The notes under the pieces: model-generated
The model's input: only the letters and a program-made list of their open reading frames with translations
What the model was told of the DNA's origin: nothing
Databases searched by the model: none
Assembly (NCBI GenBank): GCA_025465405.1
Contig: JAODNL010000229.1
Coordinates: forward strand, 1-5,502
Source of the DNA: Pseudonocardiales bacterium
GTDB taxonomy: Bacteria; Actinomycetota; Actinomycetes; Mycobacteriales; Jatrophihabitantaceae
Length of the DNA stretch: 5,502 bases
Direction: 5' to 3'
In this document: positions 1 to 5,502 of the stretch, one piece after another
Layout: each line of letters starts with the position of its first letter
Position numbering within the stretch: position 1 is the stretch's first letter
Position numbers and translations under genes: made by a program

Positions 1-2050
1 GGCGGCCGGTGGCGGACTCGGCGACGCCGGCGCGGTCCAAGTACGGCGTGATCCCGCCGTTCCAGAACGAGAATCCGGCGCCAGTGATCATTGCCAGGTC
101 GATGTCCTGGGGGGCGCTGACGACACCTTCGTCGAGTATCAACCGCGCTTCCTCCGCCAGAGCCGACAACACTCGTTGCCTGATCTGCGACGCGGTGAGC
201 ACGACGGGTGGGTCGGCGACCTCGAAGAACGTCGCGACCTCGGGGTCGACGGTGGGCGCGCCGGTCTCCCACGTGTAGATCGACGACTTCTTCGCCGCGA
301 CGATCTTGCGCAGGTTCTCCGACACGTAGAACCGATCGCCGAACGCGCTGTGCAGCGTCTCGGAGTTGTGCAGCGCGATCGCGGGACCGACGAGCGCGAG
401 CAGCACGAACGGAGGCATCGGCGCGATACCGGCCACGGAGGCGTCGGCGACCTCGATCGGAGTGCCCTCGTCCACCACCTTGCTGATCTCACCCATGAAC
501 CGGCCGAGCAGCCGGTTGGCGACGAACGAGGGGGAGTCCTTCACGAGGATCGCCGTCTTGCCCAGCGACTTCGCGACCGCGAACGCCGTGGCCAGCGCGA
601 CGTCGTCGGTCCGCTCGGCCCGGATGATCTCCAGCAACGGCATGACCGCGACCGGGTTGAAGAAGTGCAGCCCGACGAGGCGCTCGGGGTGCTCGAGGTC
701 CGCGGCCATCTCGGTGATCGACAGCGACGAGGTGTTCGTCGCCAGGATCGCCTCCGGGCCGACGAATTCCTCGACCTCGGCGAACACCTGCTTCTTGATC
801 TTGATCTCTTCGAAGACGGCTTCGATCACGAGATCGGCGTCGGCGAAGGCATCCTTGGTCAGCGAGCCGCTCACCAACGCCTTGAGACGGTGTGCCTTGT
901 CCGCGTCGAGCCGGCCCTTCGCCAGTTGCTGGTCGAGCTCGCCGTGTACGTAGCCGACGCCCTTGTCGAGGCGATCCTGGTCGAGGTCGGTCATCACGAC
1001 CGGCACCTGCAGCCTGCGTGCGAGCAGCAGTGCGAGCTGGCTGGCCATCAGGCCGGCGCCGACGACACCGACCTTGGTCACCGGGCGGGCCAATGCCTTG
1101 TCCGGCGCGCCCGCGGGACGCTTGGCCCGCTTGTTGACCAGGTCGAAGGCGTAGAGGCCCGCCCGCAGTTCATCGCCCATGATCAGCTCGGCGAGCGCCT
1201 CGTCCTCGGCCGCGGTTGCGGCCGTGAAGTCGGCCGTCTGGGCGAGCGCGATCAGGTCGAGTGCGCGATATGGCGCCGGCGCGGTACCGCTGACCTTGAT
1301 GTCGGCGAACGCCTTGCCGGCGGCCACGGCCCCGGCCCAGTCGTCGGCACTGTGGTCGACGCGGCTGACCGTGGTCGTGCCGTCGAGCACGCCGGCCGCC
1401 CACCGCAGCGACTGCGCGAGGAAGTCCGCGTCGTCGAGCAGCACGTCGACCACGCCCAGCTCGCCGGCCTGCACTGTCGAGAGCATCTTGTTCTGGTTCA
1501 GCGAGTTCTCGATGATCACCTTGACGGCCGCGTGGGGACCGATCAGCTGCGGCAGCAGCTGGGTGCCGCCCCAGCCGGGCACGAGGCCGAGAAAGACCTC
1601 GGGGAACGCGATCGCGGCGGCTTTCTTCGCGAGCGTGCGGTAATGGCAATGCAGCGCCAGCTCGAGGCCGCCGCCCATGACCGCTCCGTTGACGAACGCG
1701 AACGTCGGGACCGTGCTGTCCTTGAATCGGCGGAACACCCGATGCCCGAGCCGGCCGATCTCCTCGGCCTGCCCGCGCTCGCGGATGGTGGGCACGCCAC
1801 CGATGTCCGCGCCGACGGCGAAGATGAACGGCTTTCCGGTGACCGCGATGGCGGCCACCCGCGGCGTGTGCGCCTCGATGGCGGCCATCGCGTCGTCCAG
1901 CGAGGCCAGGCCGGCCGGCCCGAACGTCGATGGCCGGGTGTGATCGAGCCCGTTCTCGAGCGTGATCAGCGCGACCTCGCCGGCCACGCCCGGCACGTCG
2001 AGGTAGCGGACGAGCGCCTTGGTGACGACTTCATCGGCGAATTGGGTCAT
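1..2050 (-). CDS. fadB: FadB: enoyl-CoA hydratase / 3-hydroxyacyl-CoA dehydrogenase (beta-oxidation complex alpha subunit), 3' end outside window
   Basis: This cytosolic enzyme hydrates trans-2-enoyl-CoA to L-3-hydroxyacyl-CoA, then oxidises it to 3-ketoacyl-CoA with NAD+. I translated 683 codons from the ATG at 2050 to base 2 with no stop. The crotonase domain spans about residues 1-200; NGAVMGGGLELAL carries E130 and AFPEV carries E151, matching the two catalytic glutamates of E. coli FadB. The dehydrogenase NAD fold starts at about 324 with VGVVGAGLMAS. NTSSLS follows at 439-444, then GLHFFNP with catalytic H462, E474 twelve residues later, and KDSPSFVANRLL at 504-515. The C-terminal helical domain runs to NGGITPYLDRAGV, so only a short tail should be missing. 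The start is supported by AGGAG seven bases upstream and by the ATGA overlap with fadA, which implies translational coupling. The third glycine of the dinucleotide motif is Ala336. Family assignment is very secure; fadJ-like naming is the only alternative. Confidence 0.96.
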   Translation of the reverse strand, partial: MTQFADEVVTKALVRYLDVPGVAGEVALITLENGLDHTRPSTFGPAGLASLDDAMAAIEAHTPRVAAIAVTGKPFIFAVGADIGGVPTIRERGQAEEIGRLGHRVFRRFKDSTVPTFAFVNGAVMGGGLELALHCHYRTLAKKAAAIAFPEVFLGLVPGWGGTQLLPQLIGPHAAVKVIIENSLNQNKMLSTVQAGELGVVDVLLDDADFLAQSLRWAAGVLDGTTTVSRVDHSADDWAGAVAAGKAFADIKVSGTAPAPYRALDLIALAQTADFTAATAAEDEALAELIMGDELRAGLYAFDLVNKRAKRPAGAPDKALARPVTKVGVVGAGLMASQLALLLARRLQVPVVMTDLDQDRLDKGVGYVHGELDQQLAKGRLDADKAHRLKALVSGSLTKDAFADADLVIEAVFEEIKIKKQVFAEVEEFVGPEAILATNTSSLSITEMAADLEHPERLVGLHFFNPVAVMPLLEIIRAERTDDVALATAFAVAKSLGKTAILVKDSPSFVANRLLGRFMGEISKVVDEGTPIEVADASVAGIAPMPPFVLLALVGPAIALHNSETLHSAFGDRFYVSENLRKIVAAKKSSIYTWETGAPTVDPEVATFFEVADPPVVLTASQIRQRVLSALAEEARLILDEGVVSAPQDIDLAMITGAGFSFWNGGITPYLDRAGVAESATGR

Positions 2051-3249
2051 GCGGCTGCTCCTGCGTAGTGGGGGTTGGCCCAGATGACCGAGCCGCCCTG
2101 GCCGATGCCGACGCACATCGCGGTCAGGCCGTAGCGGACCTCGGGGTGGTCGGCGAACTCGCTGGCCAACTGCGTCATCAACCGCACGCCGGACGAGGCC
2201 AGCGGATGACCGGTCGCGATCGCGCCGCCGTACGGGTTCACCCGCGGGTCGTCATCGGCGATGCCGTAGTGGTCGAGGAAGCTCAGGACCTGCACGGCGA
2301 ACGCCTCGTTCAGCTCGAACAGACCGATGTCCTCGATGGACAGGCCGGTGGCCTTCAGCGCCTTCTCCGTCGAGGGGATTGGCCCGATGCCCATCACCGA
2401 CGGGTCCACGCCGGCGAATCCGTAGCCGACCAGCGACATCTTGACCGGAAGGCCGAGCTCCGCGGCGGTGTCGGCGGAGGCGAGGATGCAGGCCGTCGCG
2501 CCGTCGTTGAGCCCGGCCGCGTTGCCCGCGGTCACCCGGCCGTGCGGCCGGAACGGGGTCTTCAGGCCGGCCAACTCCTCGACGGTCGTGCCTGGACGGG
2601 GCGGCTCGTCCTTGATGGCCAGGCCCCAGCCGTGCTCGACGGACCGGGTGGTCACGGCCACGAGGTCGGGTTCGATCTTGCCGTCGGCGTAGGCCTTCGC
2701 GAGCTTCGCCTGGCTGGCGGCGGCGAACGCGTCGGCGCGCTGCTTGGTCAGATGTGGGAACCGGTCGTGCAGGTTCTCGGCCGTCATGCCCATATTCAGC
2801 GCGGACGGGTCGACGAGCTTCTCCGACACGAATCTCGGGTTCGGGTCGACCCCCTCACCCATCGGGTGCCGACCCATGTGCTCGACGCCGCCGGCGATCG
2901 CGACGTCGTACGCGCCGAACGCGATGCCGCCGGCGACGGCGGTGACCGCGGTCATGGCGCCCGCGCACATGCGGTCGATCGAGAAGCCCGGGACGGAGCG
3001 GGGCAGGCCGGCAAGGATCCCGGCGATGCGCCCGAGGGTGAGACCCTGGTCGCCGATCTGGGTGGTCGCGGCGATGGCGACCTCGTCGATGCGCTCGGCC
3101 GGGAGTTCCGGATGGCGACGTAGCAGCTCGCGGATCACGGCGACGATCAGGTCGTCGGCGCGGGTCTCGGCATACATGCCCTTCGGGCCGGCCTTGCCGA
3201 ACGGGGTCCGGGCTCCGTCGACGAAGACCACATCACGCGATGCAGGCAC
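2047..3249 (-). CDS. fadA: FadA: acetyl-CoA C-acyltransferase (3-ketoacyl-CoA thiolase, beta-oxidation complex beta subunit)
   Basis: This 400-residue thiolase cleaves 3-ketoacyl-CoA with CoA, releasing acetyl-CoA and a shortened acyl-CoA. It probably forms a hetero-oligomer with the FadB encoded next to it. The length is normal for the family. The nucleophilic cysteine is C95 in IDRMCAGAM. The loop TAGNAAGLNDGA lies at 240-251, NEAFA at 314-318, the GHP motif with H348 at 347-349, and the second active-site cysteine C379 in AMCVGIGQGG. The segments at 338-354 and 374-387 satisfy the two C-terminal thiolase signatures, while the sequence around C95 departs from the classical N-terminal signature. 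The start is GTG, chosen because GAGGAG sits five bases upstream and translation from it gives the usual N-terminus (DVVFVDGARTPFG). The stop overlaps the fadB start as ATGA. A biosynthetic acetyl-CoA acetyltransferase is possible in principle, but coupling to fadB favours degradation. Confidence 0.95.
   Translation of the reverse strand: MPASRDVVFVDGARTPFGKAGPKGMYAETRADDLIVAVIRELLRRHPELPAERIDEVAIAATTQIGDQGLTLGRIAGILAGLPRSVPGFSIDRMCAGAMTAVTAVAGGIAFGAYDVAIAGGVEHMGRHPMGEGVDPNPRFVSEKLVDPSALNMGMTAENLHDRFPHLTKQRADAFAAASQAKLAKAYADGKIEPDLVAVTTRSVEHGWGLAIKDEPPRPGTTVEELAGLKTPFRPHGRVTAGNAAGLNDGATACILASADTAAELGLPVKMSLVGYGFAGVDPSVMGIGPIPSTEKALKATGLSIEDIGLFELNEAFAVQVLSFLDHYGIADDDPRVNPYGGAIATGHPLASSGVRLMTQLASEFADHPEVRYGLTAMCVGIGQGGSVIWANPHYAGAAA
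2051..2062 (-). promoter_or_regulatory. Ribosome binding site of fadB inside the end of fadA
   Basis: The minus strand reads AGGAG at 2058-2062, seven bases before the fadB ATG at 2050. It lies within the last codons of fadA, so FadB synthesis can use both direct initiation and coupling from the ATGA overlap. This supports near-equal amounts of the two subunits. Confidence 0.75.
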
Positions 3250-3260
3250 GGGTACTCCTC
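3250..3260 (-). promoter_or_regulatory. Ribosome binding site of fadA
   Basis: On the minus strand GAGGAG (3255-3260) is followed by five bases and then the GTG at 3249. This strong Shine-Dalgarno sequence fixes the non-ATG start of the thiolase. Confidence 0.8.
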
Positions 3261-3278
3261 GGCTGTGCGGCCAGTCGT

Positions 3279-3294
3279 GTTACTGGCCAGTAAC
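3279..3294. promoter_or_regulatory. Perfect 16-bp palindrome in front of fadA, probable repressor operator
   Basis: GTTACTGGCCAGTAAC is identical on both strands over all 16 bases, with no spacer. It lies in the 78-base gap between the RNase D stop and fadA, 30 bases upstream of the GTG. It is more A/T-rich than its surroundings and overlaps a candidate -10 box. Its size and form suit a dimeric helix-turn-helix repressor. TetR-family regulators that sense acyl-CoA or fatty acids commonly control beta-oxidation genes in actinobacteria, so that is my inference for the protein. No regulator gene lies in this window. With no loop, it is a poor transcription terminator. Confidence 0.65.
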
Positions 3295-3302
3295 TTAGCC
3301 TA
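3292..3302 (-). promoter_or_regulatory. Candidate -10 region of the fadA-fadB promoter
   Basis: On the minus strand two overlapping TANNNT hexamers occur, TAGGCT (3297-3302) and TAAGTT (3292-3297). TAAGTT shares three bases with the palindrome, so a bound repressor would block polymerase. Transcription would begin at about 3284-3290, giving a leader of roughly 35-40 bases. I do not see a convincing -35 hexamer at the right distance, so the assignment is tentative. Confidence 0.35.
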
Positions 3303-3327
3303 CCTCGCGATCCGCGCCGCGGCTCGG

Positions 3328-4581
3328 TCAGGTGAGGGCGGCCACGAGGCCGGCCACGGTCAGCTCGATCTGCCAGGGCCGGGCACCGAGTTCGGCCAGG
3401 CGGGCGCGGACGGTGGTTTCCTCGATCGGCTGCGGCGGTTGCCAGGCCAACCGGCGGAGCACCTCCGATGCCAGCAAGTTCTGCGCGAGCACATGGTGTT
3501 GCTCGGCGAGGGCGGTGACGAATTCGCGGCAGCGCGCCAACCGATCGGCCGCCTCCGGCTCGCGATCACGCCAGCGACTCGTTGGCGGCATGCCGTCGCC
3601 GGCGGGTCCGGTACTGCTGGGTAGCTCGCTGTCCGGCAGCCGGCGCGCCGACTCGAGTGCCCCGAACCAGCGGGCCAGCTGGCGGCGCTGACGCGGACCG
3701 CCGAAGACGGGCAGTGCCGCGAGTTCGGCCGACCGCTTCGGATCGACTCGGGCCGCGTCGATGATGGCGGAGTCGGGCAGCACCCGTCCCGGCGCGATGT
3801 CGCGCTGCGCCGCGTATTCGTCCCGTGCCTCCCACAGCGCGCGGATCGCGGCCAGCTGGCGGCGGCTGCGGACCTTGTGGATGCCGGATGTGCGTCGCCA
3901 GGGCTCGGTGCGCTGGGGTGCTGCCGGGGCGAGACGCACCGCCTCGAACTCCTGACGGGCCCACTCCTGCTTGCCGGACTCGCGCAGCGCCTCGTCGAGC
4001 ACGTCCCGCAGCGGAAGCAGCAGCTCGACGTCCAGCGCCGCGTACACCAACCAGTCGTGCGGCAGGGGACGGGTACTCCAATCGGCGGCCGAATGCCCCT
4101 TCTCCAGCCGCACGCCGAGGTGCTGCTCGACCATCGTGCCGAGCGCGACCCGCTCGTCACCGAGCAGCCGGCCGGCGAGCTCGGTGTCGAACAGCCGGGT
4201 CGGAAAGAGGCCGAGTTCGGCCAGACAGGGCAGGTCCTGGTTGGCGGCGTGTAGCACCCACTCAACGTCCCCGATGGCGTCGTTGAGCCGCGCGAGCGCC
4301 GGCAGGTCGGTCGGGTCGATCATGGCGGTGCCGACGCCGGCCCGGCGCAGCTGCACGAGGTAGGCACGCTGGCTGTACCGGTAGCCCGACGCACGTTCGG
4401 CGTCGATGGCGACCGGGCCGCGGCCCGCGCGCATCCGCTCGACGAGGTCGTCGAGCTCGGCGGCGGTGGTGATCGGCTCCGGAACCCCGTCGGCGGGTTC
4501 GCGCAGGAGCGGCGCGTCCGGCTCGGCTTGGTCCGGCTCGGCTTCCGTCGGTGCGGCTTCCGTCGGTTCCTGGTCGCTCAC
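3328..4581 (-). CDS. rnd: Ribonuclease D family 3'-5' exonuclease with HRDC domain
   Basis: This 417-residue cytosolic protein is a DEDDy exonuclease, the family that trims 3' ends of tRNA precursors and other structured RNAs with two metal ions. Exo I is AIDAERASG with D60 and E62. Exo II is HAANQDLPCL with D116. Exo III is YAALDVELLLPL with Y180 and D184, giving the full DEDD-plus-tyrosine set. An HRDC domain follows at about 238-312 (QLAAIRALWEARDEYAAQRD, then VLPDSAIIDAA). After a flexible Pro/Ser/Gly-rich linker (about 318-340), a helical C-terminal domain (about 343-417) is of the kind found in actinobacterial RNase D proteins. The first 30 residues are acidic, low-complexity and built on a five-residue repeat. 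The GTG start overlaps the upstream TGA as GTGA, with no clear Shine-Dalgarno sequence, so translation is probably coupled to the DUF3000 gene. The family call is secure; which RNAs it trims is not visible. Confidence 0.93.
   Translation of the reverse strand: MSDQEPTEAAPTEAEPDQAEPDAPLLREPADGVPEPITTAAELDDLVERMRAGRGPVAIDAERASGYRYSQRAYLVQLRRAGVGTAMIDPTDLPALARLNDAIGDVEWVLHAANQDLPCLAELGLFPTRLFDTELAGRLLGDERVALGTMVEQHLGVRLEKGHSAADWSTRPLPHDWLVYAALDVELLLPLRDVLDEALRESGKQEWARQEFEAVRLAPAAPQRTEPWRRTSGIHKVRSRRQLAAIRALWEARDEYAAQRDIAPGRVLPDSAIIDAARVDPKRSAELAALPVFGGPRQRRQLARWFGALESARRLPDSELPSSTGPAGDGMPPTSRWRDREPEAADRLARCREFVTALAEQHHVLAQNLLASEVLRRLAWQPPQPIEETTVRARLAELGARPWQIELTVAGLVAALT
4507..4566 (-). repeat. 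15-bp tandem repeat encoding a Pro/Glu/Ala pentapeptide in the RNase D N-terminus
   Basis: Four diverged 15-base units encode residues 6-25 of the RNase D protein: PTEAA, PTEAE, PDQAE, PDAPL. The two best-matching DNA units, at 4516-4530 and 4531-4545, differ only at their last base. The peptide is acidic and proline-rich, is likely disordered, and precedes the catalytic domain. Copy number could vary between strains by slippage without shifting the frame. Confidence 0.7.
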
Positions 4582-5201
4582 GTGCTCGGTGACAGAACGG
4601 TGACACCCTCCGGTGGCAGGCCCGCGGCGGCGCAGATCATGTCGACGAAGGCGTGCAGGTGCGGGGCCATCTCAGCGTCGTCGGCGGTCCAGGACGCCCG
4701 CAACTCCAGCTCGATGGTGGTCCGAGGTCCGGCCAGATCACCGAACCGGGTGGACGTGGTCTGCGTGACCGTCCCGCCCGCGGCCCGATATGCGGCCGCG
4801 CGCTCGTCGAGGGCGTCCACCAGCCAGCTCCAGCCGACCGCCGGCAGCATCGGGTCGACACCCATCTGCGGGTCCAGTTCGGCCGAGGCGAAAGCGACGA
4901 GCCGCAGGACGCCGTCCCATGCCTCCACGCCGTCCGGATCGTGGAGCAGTACCAAACGCCCGGTGGCGAGCTCGTCGCCGTCGGCGGCACGGACGTCGGC
5001 TGAGATCGCGTAGGTCCACGGCGCCAGCCGCTGCGGCGGCCGCAGCGGCTCGACCCGGACCTCGCGGCGGACGCTCGTGCTGGTCAGGCTCGCGACCGCC
5101 CGCCGGAACAGCTCAGGCGTGTCCGCGGTATCGCTGGCCGCCGCGGAGTCCGGATCGTCGTCCACGTCGCTCACCTGACGGAGGGAATGGGGTGGGGTCA
5201 T
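4578..5201 (-). CDS. DUF3000 family protein, function unknown
   Basis: This 207-residue protein resembles the actinobacterial DUF3000 family, whose gene commonly sits beside the RNase D gene (as Rv2680-Rv2681 in Mycobacterium tuberculosis). Recognisable blocks are EPLRPPQRLAPWTYAI (51-66), GRLVLLHDPDGVEAWDG (81-97), a WSWLVDAL segment (124-131), FGDLAGPRTTIELELRASWT (153-172) and HLHAFVDMICAAAGLPP (181-197). The first 30 residues are acidic and variable. There is no signal peptide or membrane segment, so it is probably cytosolic. The ATG at 5201 was chosen because it follows the upstream stop by 19 bases. It lacks a clear Shine-Dalgarno sequence, as does the alternative GTG at 5174. An in-frame extension to 5354 is unlikely because it would overlap the small gene upstream. 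The stop overlaps the rnd start by 4 bases. No reaction or catalytic residues can be proposed. Confidence 0.88.
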   Translation of the reverse strand: MTPPHSLRQVSDVDDDPDSAAASDTADTPELFRRAVASLTSTSVRREVRVEPLRPPQRLAPWTYAISADVRAADGDELATGRLVLLHDPDGVEAWDGVLRLVAFASAELDPQMGVDPMLPAVGWSWLVDALDERAAAYRAAGGTVTQTTSTRFGDLAGPRTTIELELRASWTADDAEMAPHLHAFVDMICAAAGLPPEGVTVLSPST

Positions 5202-5220
5202 CGCGTTCAGGTCGGCCCGT

Positions 5221-5424
5221 TCACGCGGCGCGCCGCGCCGCGGTGCCCAGCGGCTTGTGCCGCTGTTGCTTGTGGGGCAGCGGCGGATCGAGCACCAGCG
5301 CGGTGCCGCAGCCAGTGCAGGCTCGATCGGGACAGTCGGCGCCGTGGCCCTCACCGCACGGCGGCGCCTCGACGAATCGGACGTCGGCGCAGCTGGGACA
5401 GCAGGCGTATTGCTCGGCGTTCAT
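5221..5424 (-). CDS. Small cysteine-rich protein, probable zinc ribbon, unknown function
   Basis: I do not recognise this 67-residue protein as a named family. It has seven cysteines and one interspersed histidine in the first 39 residues: C8, C9, C12, C23, H27, C31, C36 and C39. The CCPSC and CTGCG knuckles (C9-x2-C12 and C36-x2-C39) are the classic pattern of a four-cysteine zinc ribbon, and C23-x3-H27-x3-C31 could bind a second metal. The tail from about 50 on is rich in His, Lys and Arg (for example HKQQRHK), which would suit nucleic acid contact. There is no signal peptide or membrane segment. The start at 5424 is preferred over the in-frame ATG at 5475 because a G-rich Shine-Dalgarno sequence precedes it and the cysteine-rich part begins at once. 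It ends 19 bases before the DUF3000 start, so it probably shares its transcript. That the frame is real rests on the knuckle spacing, the ribosome site and the tight packing. Confidence 0.7.
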   Translation of the reverse strand: MNAEQYACCPSCADVRFVEAPPCGEGHGADCPDRACTGCGTALVLDPPLPHKQQRHKPLGTAARRAA

Positions 5425-5438
5425 GGAGAACCCCCTTT
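5425..5438 (-). promoter_or_regulatory. Ribosome binding site deciding the start of the small zinc-ribbon gene
   Basis: The minus strand reads AAAGGGGG (5431-5438), then six bases, then the ATG at 5424. It is an imperfect but G-rich match to the Shine-Dalgarno consensus at good spacing. The alternative ATG at 5475 is too close to the window edge to judge fully. Confidence 0.5.
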
Positions 5439-5502
5439 CACCTCTGTACGTTGGGCGACCAGCCAAAGCTCGCATGGGGCACCGACAATTTCCGGCAGGC
5501 GC

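Noticed and set aside
176..2068. A 630-codon open frame on the plus strand, fully antisense to fadB.
   Set aside because: Its translation is dominated by Arg, Asp, Glu, Gly and Val with no recognisable domain, as expected opposite a G+C-rich gene with few stop codons. The minus strand carries every catalytic motif of FadB without a stop.
2068..3123. A 351-codon open frame on the plus strand antisense to fadA.
   Set aside because: Same codon-aligned shadow effect. It has the same biased composition and no domain, while the minus strand encodes a complete thiolase.
3295..3327. Possible transcription terminator after rnd.
   Set aside because: Only a 4-bp GC stem with a 3-base loop can be drawn, with no T-run. 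The nearby 16-bp palindrome has no loop.
3360..4265. A 301-codon minus-strand frame overlapping rnd in another frame.
   Set aside because: It is rich in Ser, Arg, Pro and Cys, with no family resemblance, and the overlapping frame carries the full RNase D active site.
5202..5354. N-terminal extension of the DUF3000 protein by 51 residues to an ATG at 5354.
   Set aside because: It would overlap most of the cysteine-rich small gene, its translated sequence is low-information, and DUF3000 proteins begin with a short variable acidic segment like the one that follows the ATG at 5201.
5425..5475. Extension of the zinc-ribbon protein by 17 residues to an ATG at 5475.
   Set aside because: The extension covers the probable ribosome binding site of the downstream ATG and adds nothing recognisable. 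It is not excluded, only less likely.
5482..5495. Imperfect palindrome CCGACAATTTCCGG upstream of the small gene.
   Set aside because: Only 10 of 14 positions are symmetric, and no convincing -35/-10 pair lies around it, so it could be chance.

Overview
The window is very G+C-rich with G/C at most third codon positions. All convincing genes lie on the minus strand, two start with GTG, and two junctions are 4-base start/stop overlaps. The thiolase and FadB variants and the DUF3000-RNase D pair point to a high-G+C actinobacterium. I cannot name the genus.

Layout, in the direction of transcription (right to left): (1) a 67-residue cysteine-rich protein resembling a small zinc ribbon (5221-5424); (2) a DUF3000-family protein (4578-5201); (3) an RNase D-type 3'-5' exonuclease with the DEDDy active site and an HRDC domain, overlapping the DUF3000 gene by 4 bases (3328-4581); (4) a 78-base gap with a perfect 16-bp palindrome and a candidate -10 box; (5) a thiolase, FadA (2047-3249); and (6) FadB, a fused enoyl-CoA hydratase/3-hydroxyacyl-CoA dehydrogenase, overlapping fadA by 4 bases and leaving the window at base 1 with almost its whole length visible. 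There is no gene-free stretch longer than 300 bases.

Functionally there are two units. fadA-fadB encodes the two subunits of a trifunctional beta-oxidation complex, which hydrates enoyl-CoA, oxidises 3-hydroxyacyl-CoA and cleaves 3-ketoacyl-CoA. The palindrome in front of fadA is the likely binding site of a repressor, probably of TetR type. The upstream unit (zinc-ribbon protein, DUF3000, RNase D) looks like an RNA-processing or housekeeping cluster. Only RNase D in it has a function that can be read from sequence. I see no terminator between the units, so some read-through into fadAB is possible.

Most of the window is ordinary core-genome content. I see no evidence of a mobile element, CRISPR array, RNA gene or defence system. 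The items most worth following up are the fadA operator with its extra half-site and the uncharacterised zinc-ribbon protein.
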